From Oncomelania hupensis (Eukaryota > Mollusca > Gastropoda > Littorinimorpha > Pomatiopsidae): a stretch of DNA of 64,000 nucleotides. Positions 50,493 through 59,973 of this stretch are shown here, one piece after another. Numbering within the stretch: the stretch's first letter is position 1; each line of letters starts with the position of its first letter. Below the pieces are notes generated by a model. The model did no database searches and was not told where the DNA came from. It saw only the letters and a list, made by a program, of their open reading frames with translations. The stretch is taken from the NCBI GenBank assembly GCA_036898135.1, contig CM072526.1, forward strand, positions 6,984,224-7,048,223, given 5' to 3'. The position numbers were made by a program, and so were the translations under genes.

Positions 50493-51140
50493 GTAAGAAA
50501 GTTACTTATAAAGGTTCTTATGTATGTAGTTATTATAAGTCTTTTTTAAGTTATATAGTACTTATATAGTATGTAATAAAAGTCGATTGGTCGATCAGTA
50601 ATACTAGAATGGAAAGTCGTTTGGTCAGTCAGTAATAGGTTTAAGGGAAGTAACCTTTCATTACTTGAGAACAAGAGTTGCAACTGACTATAAGTAATTT
50701 TAAAATTCTTACTTCCCACTTACCTAAGTACCTTTAAACTTGTTACATTTGCCAGCGTCCCAACCACCTTCATACCCACTGGAGTTTAATTAACTAATAA
50801 TAATATGATGATGATGATGAGGGAAAGAATGTTTGTTGGATGATAATAGGTGGGAAAGTATTTTGATGACGATGATGATTGCAATGCTTAATGTTTGTTG
50901 GATAATAATAATAGGCGGTGAGTAGAAATCATTATTTTAATTAACTAACAATATGGTAATGAAGGGCGAGTCTCATTTTTGCTTGTTGATGGTTTAAGTG
51001 TTGTGTATGCATGGGAAAGGGAGCGGGTCTCATATTGATTGATGCTCATGGGCCTAATTGATGTGAGTGTGGGAGAGGGCATACATTCATTTTTGTTTAA
51101 TTGGCGCCTTTTTTTCGCCTTCACTTGGCTGCTGCTGATG
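50493..51140. other. AT-rich Polinton segment without a recognised gene
   Basis: Contains direct repeats of GTCGNTTGGTC type near 50583-50640 and GATGATGATGA near 50808, and duplicated TGTTTGTTGGATAATAATA. No ORF stands out. Confidence 0.6.
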
Positions 51141-51640
51141 GTCATCACATCCGTTCTTACGTACATACTCCCACAAGTTCGGCACACCGAACCCGACCTT
51201 GGCCTTGCTAAAGCTGTACCAAACAACAAACTGAAAGTTGCCTCACTTTCGTTCTTATGTGCATACTCGCACAAGTTCGGTGTACCGAACCTGACCTTCG
51301 CCTTGCTATATTGGGGACCTTAGCATATGTTAACCACAAACTGAAAGTGGTCTCACTTCCATTCTTATGTTTATACTCGCAAAAGTTCGGCACACCGAAC
51401 CTGACCTTCACCTTGCTAAAGCTGTACCAAATCACAAACTGAAAGTGGTCTCACTTCCGTTATTACGTGCATACTCGCACAAGTTCGGCACACCGAACCT
51501 GACCTTCGCCTTTGCTATATTGGGGACCTTAGCATATGTTAACCACAAACTTCCGTTCTTATACGCATTACTCGGCGCATTCGGTGTGCCAAACCGACCT
51601 TGCATAGCTAGAGACCTCGGCATACGAGCCGATCAATAAT
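51141..51640. repeat. Tandem array of about 100-110-bp units with GTTCGG/CCGAAC palindromes
   Basis: About five units, each with a CGTTCTTAYGTGCATACTC-like block, the palindrome GTTCGGCACACCGAAC (or GTTCGGTGTACCGAAC), a CTTGCTA block and CACAAACTGAAAGTGG. Two variants seem to alternate: one with GCTGTACCAAA and one with ATTGGGGACCTTAGC. It lies between the ATPase and the right end of the Polinton. Confidence 0.85.
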
Positions 51641-52496
51641 GGCTGATGTTGAAAGAAATGACGCGGCATTGTTACATCGCTCTGTTCACACTAGCTATGA
51701 AAATTCATTGTAGACTTAACCAAAACAAAGAAGCCTTAAGGTCTCGTCATAACAACAGCATCAGTTGTTGAAGGTTTTCCTCCTAAATAAAGAGAATTTT
51801 AATTTCACGATTTTACCTTCTGTTAAAAAAAAATGACCGGTCTTACTGAAGCCGATAAAAACAGCATTATCATAGTTCTTGTCTGTCATTTCTTCAGTAT
51901 TAATATTTGTTATTCTCTGTAATAGAAATCTTTACAGTACTTGCATTGAAATAGATTGTTCATAATCATCATTACTATTTACCAAGAATGAAACATACCT
52001 TTGCTCACTATTTAAAACCACTTCTAGTCAACACACACAACCACACACAGCCAATGTCAAGCTACAAAGGAAGGGTCTAGACTGTATCTGCATCTGACTG
52101 TGCCTTCTAACTTCAGGAAACATCCGCCACAAAAAAATAGTCCCTATCAAAGTAGTCTGGGCACTTATAATTCATAAAATTTAACCTATTCTTAAATCAT
52201 AAATAACCATATGCATCCTAATACAACATCCAATATCATTTATTACTTACACTAAGTCACCAAGCGTACACAAAATAATTGTCAATAAAATTACTACACA
52301 GACCTTGCCAAACAACTCAGACCGGCTGACGTGGCGTGACGTAGCGCTTCACAATAGCTGGGATGGGGGAAATTGTGAGGGCTGTGATAAATCAATATTG
52401 CCTGTGCTTTGTTTGGCTTCAGTGCAAGTGTCGTGTACCGAAGCTTAGGCTTATGGTGCTTGCGTACTTGGGTTGATTGTGTGTTGCGTACAATGT
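51641..52496. other. No gene seen
   Basis: AT-rich sequence of unknown origin inside the Polinton boundaries. No long ORF or inverted ends noticed. Confidence 0.5.
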
Positions 52497-52567
52497 TCCT
52501 ATCCTATCCCATAACTCGGAGGTCGTAGGGGTACCGCACGTAGTTCAGCCAGTTAGAGCATCTAATA
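52497..52567 (-). mobile_element. Diverged RTE LINE 3' fragment
   Basis: CCTATCCTATCCCATAAC, then GGAGGTCGTAGGGGTACC, matches the RTE 3' end seen at 696-780, with more mismatches than the other copies, so probably older. It lies 25 bp inside the right TIR. Confidence 0.75.
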
Positions 52568-52591
52568 TGTTTTTTTATTCCAACCGCCTAC

Positions 52592-52758
52592 TGCTTTCAA
52601 TTAAAGACGCAAAAAAAAAAAATACGGATATATGTAGCAAATGACGTATTTTTCAGAGCGTTATATAGTGCGTTTAAAACCTCTTAAAAACAGCACATTA
52701 TGTAATAAAATAGGGTCTGTACAACATGTGGGGCAGAAGCCGCCTATTTCCTCTCTCT
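52592..52758 (-). repeat. Right terminal inverted repeat of the complete Polinton
   Basis: Reverse complement of 36758-36919. Inner end TGCTTTCAATTAAAGACG; outer end CCTCTCTCT. A poly-A run (52608-52621) is longer than its counterpart in the left repeat. Confidence 0.88.
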
Positions 52759-52763
52759 CCATA

Positions 52764-55257
52764 TGATGGTGAGGCACTCTTTCTCTATGGTCGAATAATG
52801 TTTCTCGGCCCTCGACAGTTTTTTGCTGGCGTAACTGACCGGAAAAAGTTTCCCTTCGTGTTCTTGCATCAGTATGGCGCCGATGCGTTCGTCCGCTGCG
52901 TCTGTTCTTAAGACGAATTCCTTGGAAGTGTCGGGCAGTCGTAGCACCGGATCCTTCGAAAGGAGGTCGCGCACAGTCTGGTATGCCTTCTCCTGAGACG
53001 GTCCCCACTGCACTTGGTTAGGACAGCCTTTCCGCACCAGGTCCGACAAAGGTGCTGTGATGGCTGAGTAGTTCGGTACGAACTCTCTATAATACCCAGC
53101 CAATCCCAGGAAAGACCGTACTTGCTTTTTCGTTTGGGGACGTGGAGCGCTCAGAATCTTGGTGACATTTTCTAGCAGAAGCCCCTTTTGTACTTCTTTC
53201 AGCGAATGGCCGATAAAGTCGACGTTGTCAGTCCCCAGAATGCACTTACTGGGTCTCACGGTCAGGTTAGCTTCTGTTAGACGGTGAAACAGCTCCCTTA
53301 AGGTCTGCAGATGCTCTTCCCAGGTGTGGGTGTGGACTAGCAGGTCGTCCCAGTAACACACGACGTTGTCCATCCCTTTGAGCATCTTCCTCATTCCTCT
53401 CTTCAGGGTAGCTCCGCTGTTGACCATGCCAAAGGGCATCCTTAGGCACTCGTACGTCCCATCATGAGTTATAAAAGCAGTCTTTGGTATATCCTGTTGA
53501 CGCACGGGGACTTGCCAATAACCCTTGCTGAGGTCAATCTTTGAGAAGATTTTACTCCCCGATAGTTGGCGGAAGAGGTCTGCTGCAGTAGGCATCGGCT
53601 CGGGATCGAAGACGGTGATCTTATTAACCTTCCTGTAGTCGATGCATACTCTGTTGCTCCCGTCCTTCTTCTTCACGACCACGACAGGGGACGCGTAGGG
53701 GGAACTGGACTCCCTGATGATGCCAATCTTCAGCATCTCATCGATGTCTTTCTTCAAGGATTCACGGGCCTTGAAAGGGATCGGGAAGGGTTTTGATCGA
53801 ACGGGAATATTTGAAGTGAGGTGGACTTCATGTTCGACCAAAGTTGTAGAGCCAGGGACATCGCTGAAGTCGTGGGGAAACTCGCCCATAAGGTCCTTGA
53901 GCTCCATCTTTTGACCTTCCGTCAAGCTTGGTCCTAGCTTAACATCATCGATGCCTTCTTTGCTGTGGAAGTATCCCAGTTCCAACAGTTCTTCGCTGTC
54001 AAAGCTGTCGTCGATCACAGCTGCTGTGGCTGCGTGCACAGTCTCTGGTAGCCTTTCCACGTACAGTTTAAGGAGGTTGGCGTGGTATATCTTGGAATGC
54101 TGGCCGACCTTCACCTTGTAGTCGTTGATCCCCACCACGGTCTCCACTTCGTACGGGCCTTTCCACTGCATCAGCAACTTATTGTGATCAGAAGGTAGCA
54201 GCACCAGCACTTTGTTGCCAGGTTTAAACTTCCTGTTCACAGCCCTACGATCATAGTAGTGCTTTCCACAGTCCTGGGACTTCTTCAGATTTTCTCTGGC
54301 TATCTCGAGAGTCTGCTCCAGCTTCTCCAGTAGCTCAAACACGTACTGGTAGCTATTCTTCACCTCTGGGGTCTCTACTTCTTTCATCCACAGTTCTTTT
54401 AGGATGTGCATCGTTCCTCGGATGGTTCTTCCGTACAACAGCTCGAACGGAGAAAAGCAGGTGGACTCCTGCGGTACTTCTCTGTAGGCGAACAGTAAGG
54501 CGTTGATGTAGCGATGCCATTGTCTGGGCTGCTCGCTGCACAGTTCCTTCAGGGTGGACTTCAGCGTAGCATTGAACCTTTCGACAAGCCCGTTACACAT
54601 TGGATGGTAGGGTGTCGTAGTTAAATGCCGGATGCTCAGTAGTCTGTTGACCTCCTTCATGCAGTCAGAGACGAACTGCGTCCCGAGGTCTGTCAGGATT
54701 TCTTCAGGCACTCCAAGTCTACTGAACATGTCCACCAGCGCCTCTGCAACAGTTTCAGTGTCAATCTTCTTCAGAGGCACTGCTTCTGGGTACCGAGTCG
54801 CATAGTCCACTAAAGTCAGTACCCACCGGTGACCTTCTTCACTCGGAGGTTTTATTTCGCCGATTAAATCTAAGGCCACCCTCTTGAAAGGTCGGTCGAT
54901 CAAAGGCATCCTCTGCATAGGCACTTTCGGGACCCTTCCTCGAGGTATAGTCTTCTGGCAAATGTCACATGATCGGCAGAAACGGCTGACGTCCGCATGA
55001 AGTCCTGGCCAGTAGAACACCGCCTGGATTCTGTCTGACGTCTTCTTGATGCCTAGGTGACCTCCCATGATTGAGTCATGTGCTACTTCCATCACTTGGC
55101 GCCCTAGAGGTAACGGTACCAAGACCTGACGTAGTGGTTTCCCTCCGTTGACCCTCGGGTGCTGGAAGATTCGGTACAGGATCTTGGCCTTCACCTCGAA
55201 ATAGATCGTACCACTGCCTTTGGTCACGTGGTCTTGGCGGTTCCTGTACTTGTTCAA
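52764..55257 (-). CDS. Gypsy element G1 integrase-RT-RNase H polyprotein (Gmr1-like order), cut by the Polinton
   Basis: An open frame of about 830 codons. Order is unusual: H2C2 zinc finger (residues 60-100, CRSCDICQK), integrase core with D130 (VALDLIGE), D190 (ILTDLGTQF) and E226 (LVERFNATL), exactly DD35E, a GPYEVETVVG C-terminal domain (near 365), then RT (about 470-680: CIDYRKVNKI, FSKIDLSKGYWQ, catalytic CYWDDLLV) and RNase H (near 790: LRTDAADERIGAIL). The last codons, at TIIW, meet the Polinton; RNase H resumes at 36752. Integrase before RT is the Gmr1-type order. Frame enters from upstream with a shift near 55257. Confidence 0.9.
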
Positions 55258-56360
55258 AGTACCTATCAGCTTCCTGGAGCTGGATCAGTTTATCTCTGTC
55301 CACGATGGCAGTTTTGGAGTTGTCGGCGACCTTCAGTGGCATTGACGTCTTGTCTCTCTTGGCCTGGGCCCTGGTAGTAACAGCACCGACAATCTATGGT
55401 CGGCAGGGCTGAGCTGGAGTAGCCACATTGTCCCGTAGCAGCTCTGAAAGGTCTCCATCGGGAAATGGCAATGGATCCTCCTCCACAACTTCAACGCGTT
55501 GGGTTGAGGCAGGACTCCACTCTGGATCGTGGTCGTCGGGTCGTCTCGCGCCGTCGATGTTCCCGATCATCAAATCGTATAGCGGCTTCTTCAGGCAAAC
55601 CGCTTCTACTTCGCCTATGTAGAAAGGGGTGCTGACATGAATCTTCGCAACTGGCGCTCTCACACATTTGCTGTCGGCCATGAGTGTCCATTTAAAAACG
55701 CCAGTGAACTGTTGTTTAGCGATTAGGTCTTCTTTGACGATGACCCCAAGGCAGCCAGAGTCCTTAAGACAGTCACTTCATGATTTCCAACGCGTCCCTT
55801 GGAAACAGGCATGTTCTGGACGGTCACAGCTGCGCTGGCGACGACGGGGATGGATTTTCCGTTGGCAAGGAGAAGTTGGCCATCGGTCATGCACTTTTGC
55901 ACGTCCGCAGGAGTAGCTGTGTGCTCGGTCTCACTCGGAAGAATGACGCTCCCGCCGCACACTTGATGGTCAGATCTACTGGTTTGCCGTTGATTGGAGA
56001 ATCGCCTCTGCCGGTTGCCCGCCGCTGCATTATCCGTACTGCTCCGCTGCCCGCTACTTTTGTTTTGAGGACAGTTAGCCGCTCTGTGGTCTGTAGCGTT
56101 GCAGATAAAACAGCCTCTTGAATGCCCTTCCCTGGAAGGTGGAGTGGAATCCGTCTGTCTCTGGCTCGTCTGACTTCCCTGGATCTGGTTCCCATGGTTT
56201 CCAGTCTTCTGAAAGTGTTTCGTCGCGCTGGGTGGCCCCAGGGTCTTCCCATGAGCGATGAGATATCTTTCAGCAGCCTCAGTCACATCTTTAAGCGTCT
56301 GCAGCTTTTGTAATTCTAAGTGGGTCGCTAGGTCCTTGTGACAGGCATTGAGAAATTGGT
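55258..56360 (-). pseudogene. Gypsy element G1 Gag C-terminus and protease, broken
   Basis: The Gag capsid end (LNACHKDLATHLELQKL) starts at the junction with element G2. A zinc knuckle CFICNATDHRAANC follows near 56110. Near 55705-55765 the frame shifts just at the protease active site KDSGC. The protease continues to a stop at 55394 (QPCRP) and further linker sequence reaches 55257. Gag would form the particle and the protease would process it. Confidence 0.75.
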
Positions 56361-57307
56361 GGTGTACATAAAGGAACTGGTTGTGTTTTCCCTTTTGGTG
56401 TGGTTTTCTGGCATATGTCGCATGTTTTGACATAGTCTTTGACATCGCGTGCTACTCCCGGCCAAAAGAAATGTTGTAAAACTCGCGATAACGTTCGACG
56501 TGTTCCGCAATGACCCGAGATGAGCAAATCATGCGCTATAGCGAGAACTGCTCGTCTAAGACTAACAGGTACTAGAATCTGATGTGAGAACAATCCTTTC
56601 TTGGCATGCTCTCTGTATAACACGTCATCTTTTTGAAAGAACGAACTGGTAGCATTCCTTGTTTTGAACTTTCTTTTTCTTTCAGAATTGTCAAAATGTG
56701 GTGTTAGTGTGCTGTCTTGCCTTTGCAATGCAATCGGATCTGAACTAGTGATCTTCAAATCCTGAACAACCGTAGGCAACGGACGTTTAGGAATTGCCTC
56801 GTGTTTCTTCTGCGCGCGTGTAACGGCAACAGCAGCGGTATCAGATACCTTTGCGTTTTTGACTTCTGCTTCATTTTCTTGCAAAGTTACACTCACAGAA
56901 ACAACATCCGTGATACAATTCAAATTCCCTAGAATAAGATCTGCTACAGGTTTTTCAATCACGCAGCATCGCAATTTTCCAGAATAAAATTGTATCTGCA
57001 CTTCGACTTCAGCAGTATCAAATTCTTCGTCATGTCCTCCAAATGAAATACATCGCACTTTTTCACCTGTGTATTGGTTGTCGTTCACTATTCTTTTACG
57101 AACTCCGCAAACAGTTGCACCTGTATCTCGCAAAACTGATACTGGCTGTCCATTGGCAAGTCCATCATGGAGCTTGAGTGATCCTGAATAATCAATGCCC
57201 TGTAATGAGCAAACAACTTGGGATACTGATGTAGCTTCTAGTTCTACATTTTGTTCTGCTGTTTCTTGGTATTCATAATCTGTGTATGAAACATTGCCAT
57301 ACTGCAT
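56361..57307 (-). CDS. Gypsy element G2 protease and integrase N-terminus
   Basis: Open frame from 57307. The protease active site is VLRDTGATVCGV near residue 60. About 180 residues later come an integrase H2C2 zinc finger (HDLLISGHCGTRRT, CDICQKTTPKG) and then the junction with G1 near 56360. Integrase directly after protease, without RT between, shows the same unusual order as G1. The ORF runs about 23 codons past the junction in a non-native frame. Confidence 0.8.
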
Positions 57308-58470
57308 ATTTTCGGGTGTAGAGCATTGTCGGGCAATATGACCTCACCCTCCACATCGGTAACACTCTTTATTGACTTTTGGTTGTCTGTTCCCAGTGTT
57401 CTGATTGTGGTATTGTCCTTGATTGTACATGCATAAGTTATGACCACGGTTGGCATTTGCATTGAAATATTGTCTGTATGAACGTCCACGATTTGCTTGA
57501 CCATGTTGGTTATTCTGACTATCAGGACTTTGGTTTTGAGTGTTCTGACTCGGATTAGAATGCATAATGTTAGATGGCGTGTAACCACCTCGGTTTTGAA
57601 CAAATCCGCGGTTACGGAAACGATTGTACCGTTGGCCTCCACGAAAGCCTATGCATCTGCGATAACCGTCATTGTTTTGAGATCTTTCGGGTTATGTTCA
57701 CAGATATGTGTAGCTAAGTCTTTTGACACGCTCTGCATGAGTTGTTCTCGCAAAAACAAGTCTAACAAAGGTTCAAAATTGCGTTTGATTACTGACGCAA
57801 AAATGACTCGTCTGAACGTGGTTGTGCTCCTCGCAACAATTTACGGAATTCTTCAGTAGTACACTCAAACTTCTTCAAGAGACCTTCTTTCAGCATTTGA
57901 TAAGAAAAATCTGGGGCAGCTGAAAGAGTATGATACAACTCTACAGCTTCTCCTTCAAGCAATACTAACAAAGCCTGTGACCAATCTTCTTCTTTCTACT
58001 TTGATTTACGGGCATATTCTTCAAAACGGTACAGGTACGAATCGATCGTATCTTTGCCTTGTTGGAAATGAGGCATCTTCGATAGACATGCACTATACGT
58101 TCTATCAGTACCATGAGTGCTAGCGCTATTGTTGGTATTTCCTTGTAATTCTAGTCTTCTCATTTCTAGTTCATGTTGCAATCTATTTATGTCTATCTGG
58201 GCCTGTCTTTCTCTTTCTTCTCTGTCTATCTGGGCTTGTCTTTCTTTTTCTTCTCTGACTATCTGGGCTTGTCTTTCTTCTCTGACTATCTGGGCTTGTC
58301 TTTCCCTTTCTTCTCTTTCCCTGTCCTTCTTTTTCCTGCCTTTCTATAGCCCTTTCGTGTCTCTCAATACACTTCCCTACATAGGCCTTTTTCTCAGTTT
58401 GATCTGAAATACCGAGTAGTTCAGCCTGTTGCATGAAATCTTTGATAATCTCAGACGTTATTTCCGCCAT
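57308..58470 (-). pseudogene. Gypsy element G2 Gag, several breaks
   Basis: Starts MAEITSEIIKDFMQQAELLG at 58470. A charged ERQAQI-type coiled coil is shifted near 58320. Then come LQHELEMRRLELQG, the capsid-like FQQGKDTIDSYLYRFEEYA ending in a stop at 57996, and further pieces to a zinc knuckle CYRCGG..GHIARQC near 57345, which has a TGA inside. Non-functional. Confidence 0.75.
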
Positions 58471-59237
58471 GGTGCAAAAACAAAATTCAAAGATAGAAGA
58501 AAAAAAGTAGTTAGCTATTCAACAAATACAACTTTACAACGCTTTAGGTCAGTGTCCTATGATGACGCTCACTTCACTTCACAAAAATATATCAATCACA
58601 TCAATACTCAAGTGATCAAACTATCACTTCTTTTTCTCAAATATTTTCTAACTAGATCTTAATATTCTCTTCTCATCTCACTTCTTTTACCTATAAATGT
58701 TCTCTCTTTACTTATTAATTCTTCAAATATCTTCTCACAATATCTTAATATTCTCTTTTCATCTCACTTCTTGTATCTCAAATATTTTCTCTCTTTACTT
58801 ATTTACTTATTAATTCTTCAAATATCTTCTCACCTAATATTCTCTTTTTATCTCACTTATTTTATATAAACAAATGTTTCTCTTCATAACACTTTAACAA
58901 AGTCAATATCACAATATCATATGATGACTAATCATCTGTCATTGTTCAAAACTTTAATGTCACTTTTTCAAAGGACTGTTCATATTATTCACTTCAAATC
59001 AGATTCTCTGTCATGTCTCAGTGATTCACACTTCTTCATATATATCTTCAGTTCTGTCTCTTCTTTTCTTTCATCACATTGTTCTCATCTTTTCTCACAC
59101 TGTTAATGTTCTTTCTGTTCCTCATGATTTTCCACAAAGTCTAAATTACTGTTCTGTTTTCTTTCACCAACACATTCCTAACAATACTTCAACTTTTTTT
59201 TTATCATTCCAACTTTCACACTATTTTTTTTTTCGAA
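58471..59237 (-). other. G2 leader region with CT-rich direct repeats
   Basis: Between primer-binding site and Gag start. Contains two to three copies of a roughly 105-bp unit (CTTCTCA, ATATTCTCTTTTCATCTCAC, CTTTACTTATTAATTC) at about 58660-58870. No ORF. Confidence 0.65.
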
Positions 59238-59254
59238 TCACGTCAGGGTCACCA
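59238..59254 (-). promoter_or_regulatory. Primer-binding site of gypsy element G2
   Basis: On the minus strand TGGTGACCCTGACGTGA starts 2 bp after the LTR end (CGTTACA). A TGG start and this position are typical of tRNA primer sites. The exact tRNA is not assigned. Confidence 0.7.
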
Positions 59255-59256
59255 AA

Positions 59257-59610
59257 TGTAACGAAGCAGCGTTCATTAAAAATATATATAACAAAGAAAC
59301 CGGAATGATAAACAAAAGAAGACTTTTTGTTTTTGATTGAATACTTTATTCACACTCATTTATTCCTTACGAAGACGACATGACACAACAATAAGTAATC
59401 ATAATGATGTAGAATTGTGTAGAATTTGTATGAATGTCAGATGATCATGTCTCAGTGGCACAGTCAATGCATGATGAAGATGGCAGTCCTATGGCACGAT
59501 GATGATGAACAGCTCCCCAATGTCGATGAATAGATTACAGCATGATTTTTAAGTAATGATTAAATCCAACCAAAAAAAATCTCCAAAGATGGCTGGACAC
59601 GAATATTACA
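59257..59610 (-). mobile_element. Probable 5' LTR of gypsy element G2
   Basis: The 3' end (minus strand) CTGCTTCGTTACA is well placed next to the primer site. The 5' end at 59610 (TGTAATATTCG) is chosen because it begins TGTAA and mirrors the end TTACA; no second LTR is available for comparison, so this boundary is tentative. It is much shorter than, and unrelated by eye to, the 2.1-kb LTR of G1. Confidence 0.5.
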
Positions 59611-59962
59611 TTAACAAACACAGATCTACATCCACACGCCCATTCTCTTCAAATCATTATAACGAAAACCGGAAATGGCGAAATGTGCGTCATCATCTAC
59701 GATAATGACGTAAAACAATTTTGTTTTGCACTAGTATGGAGAGTTGAACAAACTTGTATGTAAGTCAATTGTCAATCGCCATTTTTGTGTTCTAGGTTTA
59801 GATTTAGAAAGAGTGAAATGGATACATTTTGTTGATAATTCTTTTGTGTGAAAGATGAAAATTAGTTTTGATAAGTAATTTTTAGGGAAAATAAAGATGC
59901 TGTAAACCGTTAATTTTTATAAATGTCGTATTTGAGATAATAGTTTTTTTTTGCTTAGCGGT
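59611..59962. other. No gene seen
   Basis: AT-rich sequence between the G2 LTR and an RTE insertion; no supported feature. Confidence 0.5.
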
Positions 59963-59973
59963 GTTCTCATTGG

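Larger units (their letters stand above)
36758..52758 (+). mobile_element. Polinton/Maverick (adintovirus-like) element, both ends present, about 16.0 kb
   Basis: Bounded by inverted terminal repeats (36758-36919 and 52592-52758) that begin AGAGATAG and AGAGAGAG, with CCATA directly repeated outside (36753-36757, 52759-52763; the sixth base differs, A versus T). Contents: integrase, protein-primed DNA polymerase B, probable capsid genes, packaging ATPase and small membrane-type genes. Length, TIRs, 5-6-bp duplication and gene set all fit Polintons. No adenovirus-type cysteine protease was recognised. Two RTE 3' fragments lie inside. Confidence 0.93.

Noticed and set aside
51141..51640. CRISPR-like array
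   Set aside because: Repeats are contiguous diverged tandem units of about 100 bp without unique spacers, in a eukaryotic genome.
57244..57859. Alternate-frame ORFs over the G2 gag region
   Set aside because: The Gag frame, with its zinc knuckle and PR continuation, explains the region despite its stops.
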